Shown: in pieces, positions 17,251 to 25,326 of the stretch
How the letters are laid out: the number at the start of each line of letters is the position of its first letter
Numbering within the stretch: position 1 is the stretch's first letter
From: Methylococcales bacterium
GTDB lineage: Bacteria > Pseudomonadota > Gammaproteobacteria > Methylococcales > Methylomonadaceae
DNA length: 59,383 nucleotides
Assembly (NCBI GenBank): GCA_028714175.1
Contig: JAQTMV010000006.1
Location: forward strand, 1-59,383
Direction of reading: 5' to 3'
Position numbers and translations under genes: made by a program
Notes under the pieces: model-generated
What the model was told of the DNA's origin: nothing
Databases searched by the model: none
Seen by the model: only the letters and a program-made list of their open reading frames with translations

Positions 17251-18606
17251 ATGACACAAAAACTTTATATTCAAACCAACGGCTGTCAGATGAATGAGTA
17301 TGACTCCGACAAAATGCGGGATGTATTGCAAGCGTCGCATGGTTTTGAATTGATTGATGATCCAAAGCTGGCGGATGTTTTGCTGCTTAATACCTGTTCA
17401 ATACGCGAAAAGGCGCAGGAAAAAGTTTTTTCAGCCTTGGGCAAATGGCGCAAGATTAAAGCCAATCGTCCCGACGTGATAATTGGTGTGGGGGGTTGCG
17501 TAGCCAGTCAGGAGGGCGCTGCCATTCAAAAACGGGCGCCGTTTGTGGACATGGTTTTTGGGCCGCAAACCTTACACCGTTTGCCGCAACTGCTGGATCA
17601 AGTCCGCAGTCAACATAAATCCGTTGTTGATGTTTCCTTTCCGGAAATAGAAAAATTTGATGCCCTGCCCGAGCCGAGAGCAGAGGGCCCAAAAGCCTTT
17701 GTGTCAGTGATGGAAGGCTGTAGTAAATATTGTACTTTTTGTGTGGTGCCTTATACGCGAGGTGAAGAAATCAGTCGTCCTCTGCGAGATGTACTGGTTG
17801 AAATTACCACCTTGGCCAGTCAAGGTGTGCGGGAAATCAATTTATTGGGGCAAAATGTCAATGCCTATTGCGGTGAAATGGACGATGGTGATAGTGCCGA
17901 TTTGGCATTATTGCTGCACTATGTCGCTGCAATAGACGGAATAGACCGCATTCGTTTTACAACGTCACATCCGCTGGAGTTTACCGATAGTTTAATTGAA
18001 GCCTTTGCAGAAATTCCACAGCTCGTTGATCATTTGCATTTGCCGGTACAAAGCGGCAGCGATCACATCTTGAAAATGATGAAGCGAGGCCACACCCGTG
18101 CGGATTATATTGAAACCATACGCAAATTACGCTTGGTGCGACCCAATATTAGCCTGTCTTCGGATTTTATTATCGGTTTTCCGGGAGAAACTGATCAGGA
18201 ATTTGAAGAAACGATGGCGTTTATTGAAGAAATCGGTTTCGATTTATCATTCAGTTTCATTTATAGCCAACGCCCTGGAACACCGGCGGCCGATTTACCG
18301 GATGATGTGCCTTCTGGAATAAAAAAACAGCGTTTGGAGCGTTTTCAGAAGCGCATAAACGAAATGGCCGCAGCAATTTCGGATAGCATGGTTGGCACAG
18401 TGCAGACTGTTTTAGTCGAAGGGCAGTCTCAAAAAAATCCATTGCAAATGCAGGGTAGAACCGGAAATAACCGGGTAGTCAACTTTATTGCCCATCCCCG
18501 ATTGGCAGGGCAATTTGCCGATGTGCTGATTACGGAAGCCTTGCCCAATTCTTTGCGAGGCCGGCTCGTCGAAGCTTCTGTCGATAAAGTTATTGCCCAT
18601 GGCTGA
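17251..18606 (+). CDS. miaB: tRNA-2-methylthio-N6-dimethylallyladenosine synthase (MiaB)
   Basis: Radical SAM methylthiotransferase that adds the 2-methylthio group to i6A37 of tRNAs reading UNN codons. The first cluster is held by C12, C49 and C83 in the N-terminal domain, the SAM cluster by C157, C161 and C164 (CSKYCTFC). A TRAM domain forms the C-terminus ([12 protein letters not shown]... [11 protein letters not shown]). ATG 17251 gives the family start [19 protein letters not shown]; 13 upstream codons are not conserved. 451 aa. Heads the run miaB-phoH-ybeY-corC typical of gammaproteobacteria. Confidence 0.95.
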   Translation: MTQKLYIQTNGCQMNEYDSDKMRDVLQASHGFELIDDPKLADVLLLNTCSIREKAQEKVFSALGKWRKIKANRPDVIIGVGGCVASQEGAAIQKRAPFVDMVFGPQTLHRLPQLLDQVRSQHKSVVDVSFPEIEKFDALPEPRAEGPKAFVSVMEGCSKYCTFCVVPYTRGEEISRPLRDVLVEITTLASQGVREINLLGQNVNAYCGEMDDGDSADLALLLHYVAAIDGIDRIRFTTSHPLEFTDSLIEAFAEIPQLVDHLHLPVQSGSDHILKMMKRGHTRADYIETIRKLRLVRPNISLSSDFIIGFPGETDQEFEETMAFIEEIGFDLSFSFIYSQRPGTPAADLPDDVPSGIKKQRLERFQKRINEMAAAISDSMVGTVQTVLVEGQSQKNPLQMQGRTGNNRVVNFIAHPRLAGQFADVLITEALPNSLRGRLVEASVDKVIAHG

Positions 18607-18615
18607 TTCATTATA

Positions 18616-19590
18616 ATGATCTCACAGGAAATTTCCCTGCTCCCCGCCGATAATGGCAGATTATCCAATTTTTGTGGACAGTTAAATACGCATTTGCGGC
18701 AGATTGAAGCACGCCTTCAGGTTGAAATCGCCAATCGCGGCAACCAGTTTAAAGTGACAGGATTAGACACTTCAGTCAAAGCGGCTTGCGCCGTTATGCA
18801 AAAATTATTTGCAAGCACCGAAAAAGAGCAGTTGACTGCCGAACTGATTCATTTAGCCATGCAGGATGCCTCAATTGATGAAATGTTAAGTACTTCGGCA
18901 GCGGTAGCTGAACAAAATATAGCCATTAAAACCAAAGCCGGGATGATCAAAGGCAGGGGAGCCAATCAGCAAGCTTACTTACGAAAAATTACCTCACATG
19001 ATATAAATTTTGGTGTGGGCCCCGCTGGAACCGGTAAAACTTATCTGGCTGTTGCCTGCGCGATTGATGCCTTGCAAAATGAAAAAGTCAGAAAAATAAT
19101 ACTGGTGCGTCCTGCAGTAGAAGCCGGTGAAAAATTGGGCTTTTTGCCTGGAGACATGGCGCAAAAAGTCGATCCCTATTTACGGCCTTTGTATGATGCG
19201 TTATATGAAATGCTCGGCTTTGAGCGTGTTGAAAAAATGATTGATAAAGGCATTATAGAAGTAGCGCCGCTGGCTTTCATGCGTGGCCGAACTTTGAATG
19301 ACGCATTCATTATTTTGGATGAAGCGCAAAACACGACGACAGAGCAAATTAAAATGTTTCTTACGCGCGTGGGTTTTGGCTCCACTGCTGTGGTCACAGG
19401 TGATATTACGCAATCAGATTTGCCTTCGGTGAAAATGTCCGGCTTACGGCACGTGCTTGAAGTTCTGAAAGATATTGAGGGTATAAGTTTTACTTTTTTT
19501 GGGACACGGGATGTGGTCAGGCATCCTCTGGTGCAGCGCATCGTTTCTGCTTATGAAGCTTATGAGCAAAAAAACACAACTGATCAATGA
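18616..19590 (+). CDS. ybeZ: PhoH-like ATPase (YbeZ)
   Basis: PhoH-family NTPase that partners with the RNase YbeY in ribosome and RNA quality control. Walker A GPAGTGKT at 135-142, Walker B FIILDEAQN and the FFGTRDVVRHPLVQRIV C-terminal block are present. An N-terminal KH-like region precedes the ATPase. 324 aa. It starts 9 nt after miaB and overlaps ybeY by 4 nt (ATGA), so the block is probably one operon. Confidence 0.93.
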   Translation: MISQEISLLPADNGRLSNFCGQLNTHLRQIEARLQVEIANRGNQFKVTGLDTSVKAACAVMQKLFASTEKEQLTAELIHLAMQDASIDEMLSTSAAVAEQNIAIKTKAGMIKGRGANQQAYLRKITSHDINFGVGPAGTGKTYLAVACAIDALQNEKVRKIILVRPAVEAGEKLGFLPGDMAQKVDPYLRPLYDALYEMLGFERVEKMIDKGIIEVAPLAFMRGRTLNDAFIILDEAQNTTTEQIKMFLTRVGFGSTAVVTGDITQSDLPSVKMSGLRHVLEVLKDIEGISFTFFGTRDVVRHPLVQRIVSAYEAYEQKNTTDQ

Positions 19591-20048
19591 ATCAGATAGA
19601 AATCCAGACCATTTTTTATTCAAACGGACAACCTGATCAGAAACAGATTCAACGCTGGGTCGATGTTGCGCTGGATGATCTTGATAAAGACACCGAGATT
19701 GTTGTGCGTATTGTCGATGAGCAGGAAAGCGCGGAACTAAATAAACACTACCGCCGGAAACCGGGCCCCACAAATATACTCAGTTTTCCGGTTGAAGTGC
19801 CTGAAGGCATCGAGTTGAATTTACTGGGCGATTTGGTCGTATGCGCGCCGGTACTGGAAAAAGAAGCTTTGGAACAACATAAAGCTTTAACAGATCATTG
19901 GGCGCATATCATTGTGCATGGCATATTGCATTTATTGGGTTATGATCATATCGACGAGACGCAAGCCGAGCTTATGGAAAGCAAGGAAATAGCAATTTTG
20001 AACAAGTTAAATATAAAAAATCCCTATATACAGGTAGATGACAAATGA
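19587..20048 (+). CDS. ybeY: Endoribonuclease YbeY
   Basis: Zn-dependent single-strand endoribonuclease needed for 16S rRNA 3'-end maturation and 70S quality control. The zinc motif HGILHLLGYDH places H111, H115 and H121. The conserved YRRKPGPTNILSFP segment is present. 153 aa, normal. It overlaps both neighbours by ATGA, so translation of ybeZ, ybeY and corC is coupled. Confidence 0.95.
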   Translation: MNQIEIQTIFYSNGQPDQKQIQRWVDVALDDLDKDTEIVVRIVDEQESAELNKHYRRKPGPTNILSFPVEVPEGIELNLLGDLVVCAPVLEKEALEQHKALTDHWAHIIVHGILHLLGYDHIDETQAELMESKEIAILNKLNIKNPYIQVDDK

Positions 20049-20887
20049 GCGACGAGCAACCTCCGAGTAGAAGCGCCCCCCGAAAACGTTGGGTGGATAG
20101 AATTAGCCAGCTATTTTCCGGGGAGCCGCAAGACTTGGATGATCTTCTCGGCATATTAAGAGAAGCCCGGGAAAATCGATTATTGGATACCGATGCGTTA
20201 TCGATGATTGAAGGTGTATTGCAGGTGTCGCAAATGCGGGTGAGGGATATTATGATTCCCCGCATCCAAATGGTTGTAGTGCCAAAAGATGCTGAACTGG
20301 AGACGATATTTCCATTAGTTACTGAATTTGGTCATTCACGTTACCCTGTTATTGATGGGGACCGCAGTAAAGTGGTGGGGGTTTTGTTAGCCAAGGATTT
20401 ACTTGCACGCGCACTACAAAATAAGACGCTGACTGTTCAGGAAATAATGCGCCCCGCCTGTGTCGTTCCGGAAAGCAAACGTTTGAATGTGTTGCTTAAA
20501 GAATTGCGCACCGATGGTAATCATATGGCTATTGTTGTTGATGAGTATGGCCAGGCTGCAGGTTTGGTCACTATCGAGGATGTGTTAGAAGAAATCGTTG
20601 GCGAAATTGAAGATGAACATGACGATCACGAAGACGAAGACTATATTTTTCAGCGCAGTGCAAATGAATTCATGATAAAAGCGCTTATGCCCATGGAAGA
20701 GTTTGATGATTATTTTTCCACACATCTAGCCACCGATGAATATGATACGGTCGGCGGTTTTCTTGTGAGTCAGCTTGAGCACATGCCAAAAAGAGGTGAG
20801 AGTCTTGTTGTAGACACAATGCGTTTTGAAGTAATCAGAGCGGATAATCGCCGTGTATACCTGATAAAACTAAAAATAATTAAATAA
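20045..20887 (+). CDS. corC: CorC/HlyC family CBS-domain protein
   Basis: Cytoplasmic protein with two CBS domains (about residues 65-190; MRVRDIMIPRIQM, HSRYPVIDGDRSKVVGVLLAKDL, NHMAIVVDEYGQAAGLVTIEDVLEEIVGEIEDEHD) and a C-terminal CorC_HlyC transporter-associated domain (YDTVGGFLVSQLEHMPKRGESL). 280 aa and no membrane segments, matching E. coli CorC (YbeX), linked genetically to Mg/Co efflux and to ribosome physiology through the ybeZYX operon. Followed by a terminator-like hairpin. Confidence 0.9.
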   Translation: MSDEQPPSRSAPRKRWVDRISQLFSGEPQDLDDLLGILREARENRLLDTDALSMIEGVLQVSQMRVRDIMIPRIQMVVVPKDAELETIFPLVTEFGHSRYPVIDGDRSKVVGVLLAKDLLARALQNKTLTVQEIMRPACVVPESKRLNVLLKELRTDGNHMAIVVDEYGQAAGLVTIEDVLEEIVGEIEDEHDDHEDEDYIFQRSANEFMIKALMPMEEFDDYFSTHLATDEYDTVGGFLVSQLEHMPKRGESLVVDTMRFEVIRADNRRVYLIKLKIIK

Positions 20888-20903
20888 ACAGGAACAAGGC
20901 GAA

Positions 20904-20927
20904 AAAGCATACTATGCTTTCTTTTTT
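20904..20927 (+). terminator. Rho-independent terminator after corC
   Basis: Stem AAAGCAT, loop ACT, ATGCTTT (20904-20920), followed by CTTTTTT. It closes the miaB-ybeZ-ybeY-corC operon and separates it from galE 31 nt downstream. Confidence 0.65.
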
Positions 20928-20957
20928 AAAGTTACGAGTTGTAGGATGAAATGAACG

Positions 20958-22007
20958 ATGAATAAAAACAAGGTGTTGGTAACGGGCGGCGCCGGTTACA
21001 TAGGCAGTCATGCCTGCGTTGAATTACTGCAGGCAGGTTATCAGGTGGCAGTTGTTGATAATTTAGCCAACAGTAAACTCGAATCGTTGTCCAGAGTGCA
21101 ACAAATTACCGGCAAATCACTGTCTTTTTATCAAGCCGATATTCGTGATAAACAAGCCCTAACTGATATTTTTGCCACGGAATCACCCTCAACTGTGATA
21201 CATTTCGCCGGTTTAAAGGCCGTAGGTGAGTCCTGTGAACAGCCTCTAACATACTATCGTAACAATGTTTATGGAACTCTCATTCTTGTTGAGGTAATGG
21301 CTGAGGCGAACGTGAAGCAATTGGTATTCAGTTCTTCCGCTACCGTATATGGTCAATCATCTTGTAATCAGTATACCGAAGATTTTCCGCTAGGGGCGAT
21401 TAATCCCTATGGCCGGTCAAAAACGATGATTGAGGATATTTTAAGGGACTTGTCGGCGGCCGATAAAATTAATCAAACTGAATTCCCCTGGAAAATTGCG
21501 TTATTACGCTATTTTAATCCGATCGGCGCGCATGAGAGCGGTATGATTGGAGAAGATCCCAATGGCATTCCTAATAACCTGATGCCTTATGTTGCACAGG
21601 TTGCTATTGGTAGACTGGCGCAATTATCAGTGTATGGCGATGACTATCCTACCCGGGACGGAACCGGCATCAGGGATTATATTCATGTGGTTGATCTGGT
21701 TAAGGGTCATATCAAAGCGATAGAAGCGTTCAACAGTCAAAAATTCGAAGGAGGCGCTTGTAAGGCCTATAACCTGGGCGCAGGCAAAGGATACAGTGTC
21801 CTGGAAATTATCAATACCTTCGAAAAAGTAACCGGCAGATCAGTCAATTATAAAATTTCTCCGCGAAGAGCAGGGGATCTGGCCGAATGTTTTGCCAACC
21901 CAGAACTGGCCTTAAAAGAGCTTGACTGGAAGGTAGAAAAAAATCTTGAAGATATGGTAGCTGATACCTGGAACTGGCAGAATAAAAATCCTGACGGTTA
22001 TATTTAA
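20958..22007 (+). CDS. galE: UDP-glucose 4-epimerase (GalE)
   Basis: NAD-dependent epimerase interconverting UDP-glucose and UDP-galactose for surface polysaccharides and galactose metabolism. Rossmann motif GGAGYIGSH at 10-18, SSSATVYG, and the catalytic YxxxK in NPYGRSKTM. The substrate region reads RYFNPIGAHESGMIGEDPNGIPNNLMPYVAQVA. 349 aa, close to the E. coli enzyme. Monocistronic by appearance, with a terminator upstream and a convergent kinase gene downstream. Confidence 0.94.
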   Translation: MNKNKVLVTGGAGYIGSHACVELLQAGYQVAVVDNLANSKLESLSRVQQITGKSLSFYQADIRDKQALTDIFATESPSTVIHFAGLKAVGESCEQPLTYYRNNVYGTLILVEVMAEANVKQLVFSSSATVYGQSSCNQYTEDFPLGAINPYGRSKTMIEDILRDLSAADKINQTEFPWKIALLRYFNPIGAHESGMIGEDPNGIPNNLMPYVAQVAIGRLAQLSVYGDDYPTRDGTGIRDYIHVVDLVKGHIKAIEAFNSQKFEGGACKAYNLGAGKGYSVLEIINTFEKVTGRSVNYKISPRRAGDLAECFANPELALKELDWKVEKNLEDMVADTWNWQNKNPDGYI

Positions 22008-22136
22008 TTAAGCTACACGCCAAAAAGCACACAGTTGACAGAGAATCAAAACAGTTCAATTCATTTGTTACTCACTTGGCGGTTGAAGGGAGCGAGGTTA
22101 ATGAAGCCGGAGCTCTAATAAAAAATGCAACTATTA

Positions 22137-23042
22137 TCAGCCCTTTTCGTGCCCCTTGAACAAGGCACGGTGTTCTTGTCGCGAAGGCAGACCTGAACGC
22201 GCCCCAATTTTTGTGCAGCACAGCGCTCCGGCGGCGCTCGCGTAACATAGAACATCAAGCCAGCACATATTGGCGGCGACGGCGGCGGCAAATGCGCCAT
22301 GAAAAGCATCGCCGGCGCCGGTTGTATCAATGGCTGTGATTGGAAAAGCAGGGAAACTACCCCATTCCTGTCCGCATTGCCATATCAGACCTTTTTCTCC
22401 CAGGGTGATGACAACGGCAGGCGAAACCTCTGCCAATCGAGTCAGCGCAGTTTTTTCGTCGCCGGCAAACTGCCGGGCGAATTTTTCCGAACAGACCAAA
22501 TAATCCACCCGTTCCATCAGAGCCAAGGTTCCTTCATGAAGGGAGCCGGCATCCAATACAGTGGGAATACCCTCGGCACGTGCGCGTTCCGCCAGAGGTG
22601 GGGATATATAGGGTTCGTGACCGTCGAACAGTATGACTTTAGATTTGACGGAAGAAAAATCAATAGCCCCCGAAGGCAACGGTTTGGTTTCGCCCTTGTA
22701 ATTGATTAAGGCTCTTTTTCCATCTGGTTTGACGAGTATCGCAGAAACCGGGGTAGGGGCTGAGCCACGAACGATGAGCTCAGTATTAATACCGCATGCA
22801 GCCAATTCCTGGTAATGTTTTTCTCCGTAAAGATCCTGACCAAGATAACCGGCAAAGGATGCTGTGTAGCCTAAACGGGAGGTGGCTACGGCGGCATTGG
22901 CGGCGGGTCCTCCGCCGCAGCCGAAAAAACCATCGGCAAAAATCTTCTCATCTTCCAGTGGATGACGGGAAACCGAAAACACAAGATCGTAAGAGGCGTG
23001 TCCCACACAAAGTACATCAATCTGAGTCAGGAAAATAGTCAT
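22137..23042 (-). CDS. PfkB/ribokinase-family sugar kinase
   Basis: ATP-dependent kinase of the ribokinase fold, 301 aa. Motif 1 is the glycine-rich GCGGGPAANAAVATSRLG, and motif 2 is DTTGAGDAFHGAFAAAV with the catalytic base Asp in GAGD. Ribokinase, fructokinase and related sugar or nucleoside kinases cannot be told apart from these motifs. No carbohydrate operon surrounds it. The start has no clear Shine-Dalgarno, so the N-terminus is uncertain by a few codons. Confidence 0.85.
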   Translation of the reverse strand: MTIFLTQIDVLCVGHASYDLVFSVSRHPLEDEKIFADGFFGCGGGPAANAAVATSRLGYTASFAGYLGQDLYGEKHYQELAACGINTELIVRGSAPTPVSAILVKPDGKRALINYKGETKPLPSGAIDFSSVKSKVILFDGHEPYISPPLAERARAEGIPTVLDAGSLHEGTLALMERVDYLVCSEKFARQFAGDEKTALTRLAEVSPAVVITLGEKGLIWQCGQEWGSFPAFPITAIDTTGAGDAFHGAFAAAVAANMCWLDVLCYASAAGALCCTKIGARSGLPSRQEHRALFKGHEKG

Positions 23043-23179
23043 GAAGGATTAAAATGAAACTTGTGTTGTTAAAAAAAATCAATAACAGGGATCACTTTTA
23101 GTGTGCAGTCTGGACAGTCTTGCCATTGTGATTTATTATCCAATTACTCAAATCTGCAACAGATAACGGAACTCGGACC

Positions 23180-23335
23180 TTAATATAACCGCGGCAATTT
23201 TTCAACAATTTTTGCTCGGCATTTATTAGTTGCTCTCCTTATGTCACCAAGTGCGTCCACAGCCTGGCTGGTTGCATCGGCGATCTTAGCGTCAGCCTCA
23301 TGTGCAGAATTAGATACTGTGTCTATTGTTTTCAT
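23180..23335 (-). CDS. Small Ala-rich protein, DUF883/ElaB-like fragment
   Basis: A 51-aa frame on the minus strand, reading MKTIDTVSNSAHEADAKIAD and continuing ATSQAVDALGDIRRATNK. It has a good Shine-Dalgarno (GAGGAA about 7 nt before ATG). The SAHEADAKIADATSQAVDAL segment recalls ElaB/YqjD-type (DUF883) helices, but the membrane-anchor half is missing. It lies 14 nt after another small frame, suggesting a bicistronic unit. Real translation is plausible, not proven. Confidence 0.4.
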   Translation of the reverse strand: MKTIDTVSNSAHEADAKIADATSQAVDALGDIRRATNKCRAKIVEKLPRLY

Positions 23336-23349
23336 GATGGTTTCCTCGC

Positions 23350-23466
23350 CTATTTGAAGCGCATGTCATTCCAATTTCCTCCTGCTTTTGCGTCGATGCG
23401 CAACGCACGGCAGTCATTAACGTCAGTGCCAAAAAATGCGGAAAAAAATTTAATAAGGTGTTTCAT
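23350..23466 (-). CDS. Small 38-aa peptide, unknown
   Basis: A short minus-strand frame beginning MKHLIKFFSAFFGTDVNDCR and ending DMRFK, with a GGAG Shine-Dalgarno 8 nt before its ATG. It lies directly upstream of the 51-aa frame. The N-terminal stretch is amphipathic. I do not recognise it; the support is the ribosome site and tandem placement only. Confidence 0.3.
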   Translation of the reverse strand: MKHLIKFFSAFFGTDVNDCRALRIDAKAGGNWNDMRFK

Positions 23467-23941
23467 GAGTAAATCTCCGGTAATGTGTAAAAAAAATCCA
23501 ATAAGATATTTTATGACTAAAAGTCAAGTTAAGTACTTATTCCGGTAGACTGAAGAGACCCTTCAACTACGAAATATAGGGTCTTAATACCGCTATTTCA
23601 AATTGAAGTTTCTGGGTTTTAAAAAGAGGGCGATGGAGGGCGATCCTCTTTAAAAGGCACTGATTTTACAAAATTAAGAATCACCTGATGGGTAAAATAT
23701 TATGAGGGCTTGAGAAATTCGATAACCCACATTTAACACCACCTCCCTATTTCCGGCGGTACAATATCGTTCTGTCAGCCATGAAATACCCGAACAGCCT
23801 CTGCCTGAAACTGCTTTGTCGGTAACCGGACAAATAAAACGCAGGGGCCAACAGAAAAAGCCACCCGGCAACAGTAGAAATTGATTAATTGTTCGCGAAT
23901 GGTATAACAATCAGATATTTTTGTAACGGGATCCATAACCC
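23467..23941. other. Non-coding stretch upstream of the YheT-like hydrolase
   Basis: No convincing gene on either strand. Visible: two imperfect direct copies of an AATAAGGTGTTTCATGAGTA-like sequence (from about 23452 and 23498), and a short AAAGAGG...CCTCTTT inverted repeat near 23624-23656. Nothing else is supported. Confidence 0.4.
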
Positions 23942-24946
23942 ATGTTTAGAAAAACAACATTCAAGCCTGCCTGGTGGTTAAGCAACCGGCATTTACAGAC
24001 GATTTATCCGGCCATATTTAGAAAAGAGCCCAATCCGCCCGATTACTGGCGGGAAAGAATAACAACGCCTGATAATGATTTTATCGATGTCGATTTCTGC
24101 GGAACAGGCACTCAACCGCTAATAATATTGTTACACGGCTTAACCGGCAGCGCGCAATCGAGTTATATCAAAGGGCTACAAAGCGCCTTGCTCAAACGAG
24201 GATTACGCAGTGCCGCAATCAATTTCCGTGGTTGCAGCGGCCAATCCAATAACAGAGCGCGCTGTTATCATTCAGGCGAAACAGAGGATATTCAATTTCT
24301 CTATCAAACCTTGCGTCAACGTGAACCCGAAACGCCCATCGGAGCTGTAGGTTTTTCATTAGGTGGCAATGTGCTTTTAAAGTGGCTGGGCGAACAAGGG
24401 CAAAACTTGGACTTGTTCGCCGCAGTGGCCGTTTCTGTGCCTTTGCTGCTGGGTGTTTGCGCGACAAAACTGGATAACGGATTTTCAAGGTGCTATCGCG
24501 GCAATTTACTGAAAGAGTTAAAAGCCTATATGCACAGAAAGCTAAAGCATTTGGAAAAGATGGATCAATCTCAGGAAGCTATGAAGATCAAAGCATTGGG
24601 CGATTTATCGGGAATCAGCTCGTTCTGGCAATACGATGACCGAGTCGTGGCCAAACTGCATGGTTTTAACGATGTGCACGACTATTACCATCGCTCCAGT
24701 TCGAGGCAATATCTCAAATCAATCTCGGTGCCCACCCTATTGATTCAGGCGGTTGACGATCCGTTTATGACAAAAGAAGTCTTGCCCGGTCCGGATGAAA
24801 TTTCGCCCCATATGCAACTGGAATATACCCGACACGGCGGTCATGTCGGTTTTATATCCGGGCGCATCCCGTTAAGACCACGGTATTGGCTGGAACAACG
24901 GATACCGGAATTTTTGCTTGGCCAGGTGGCCGCAATGAAATGTTGA
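23942..24946 (+). CDS. yheT: YheT family alpha/beta hydrolase
   Basis: Putative esterase of the alpha/beta-hydrolase fold, 334 aa. Family start FKPAWWLSNRHLQTIYPAIFR is typical of YheT. Also seen: LLHGLTGSAQSSYIKGL, INFRGCSGQ and the nucleophile elbow GFSLGGNVLLKWLGE. The acid lies near AVDDPF and the histidine in RHGGHVGFISG. Substrate unknown. It is followed 41 nt later by the truncated yaiI gene. Confidence 0.9.
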   Translation: MFRKTTFKPAWWLSNRHLQTIYPAIFRKEPNPPDYWRERITTPDNDFIDVDFCGTGTQPLIILLHGLTGSAQSSYIKGLQSALLKRGLRSAAINFRGCSGQSNNRARCYHSGETEDIQFLYQTLRQREPETPIGAVGFSLGGNVLLKWLGEQGQNLDLFAAVAVSVPLLLGVCATKLDNGFSRCYRGNLLKELKAYMHRKLKHLEKMDQSQEAMKIKALGDLSGISSFWQYDDRVVAKLHGFNDVHDYYHRSSSRQYLKSISVPTLLIQAVDDPFMTKEVLPGPDEISPHMQLEYTRHGGHVGFISGRIPLRPRYWLEQRIPEFLLGQVAAMKC

Positions 24947-24987
24947 ACCTGTTATTGATCCGAACTAATTCTAAATAAAAGAAAAAT

Positions 24988-25260
24988 ATGACCCTGAAAA
25001 TATGGATCGATGCCGATGCCTGTCCCAATGTTATCAAAGACATTTTGTTTCGGGCCGCAGAACGCAGACAGTTGCCATTGGTATTGGTCGCGAACCGGTT
25101 AATAGCGACACCACCTTACCAATTCATCAAAGCCGTGCAGGTTGCCGGAGGTTTTGATGCAACAAATTTCGCTGCCCGTGGACTTGATGAACGCTTCAAT
25201 TGGTGTGGCATTCATGGTGATTTTCCTGTTGGGAACATACCTTGGCAGAATCGAGCATAG
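24988..25260 (+). pseudogene. yaiI: Truncated YaiI/DUF188 protein
   Basis: The first 55 or so residues are clearly YaiI (UPF0178): [45 protein letters not shown]. The family continues for about 90 more residues with VADNxIV...GDLVITADIPLA, but here the sequence changes abruptly after FD (about 25156) and ends at 90 aa. From that point an overlapping frame (25157-25306) reads [20 protein letters not shown] and on, with one hydrophobic segment. This looks like a recombination joint at the edge of the GC-rich ATPase block. Confidence 0.7.
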
Positions 25261-25326
25261 TTTCTTTTGGGTTGTTTCCGCTGAATGCAGTTATCAGCCG
25301 ATCTAGAAAGTAACGACGCTTGGTGC

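Noticed and set aside
23300-23548. 82-codon plus-strand frame in the 23 kb gap
   Set aside because: No ribosome site and no similarity; the opposite strand has better-supported small frames.
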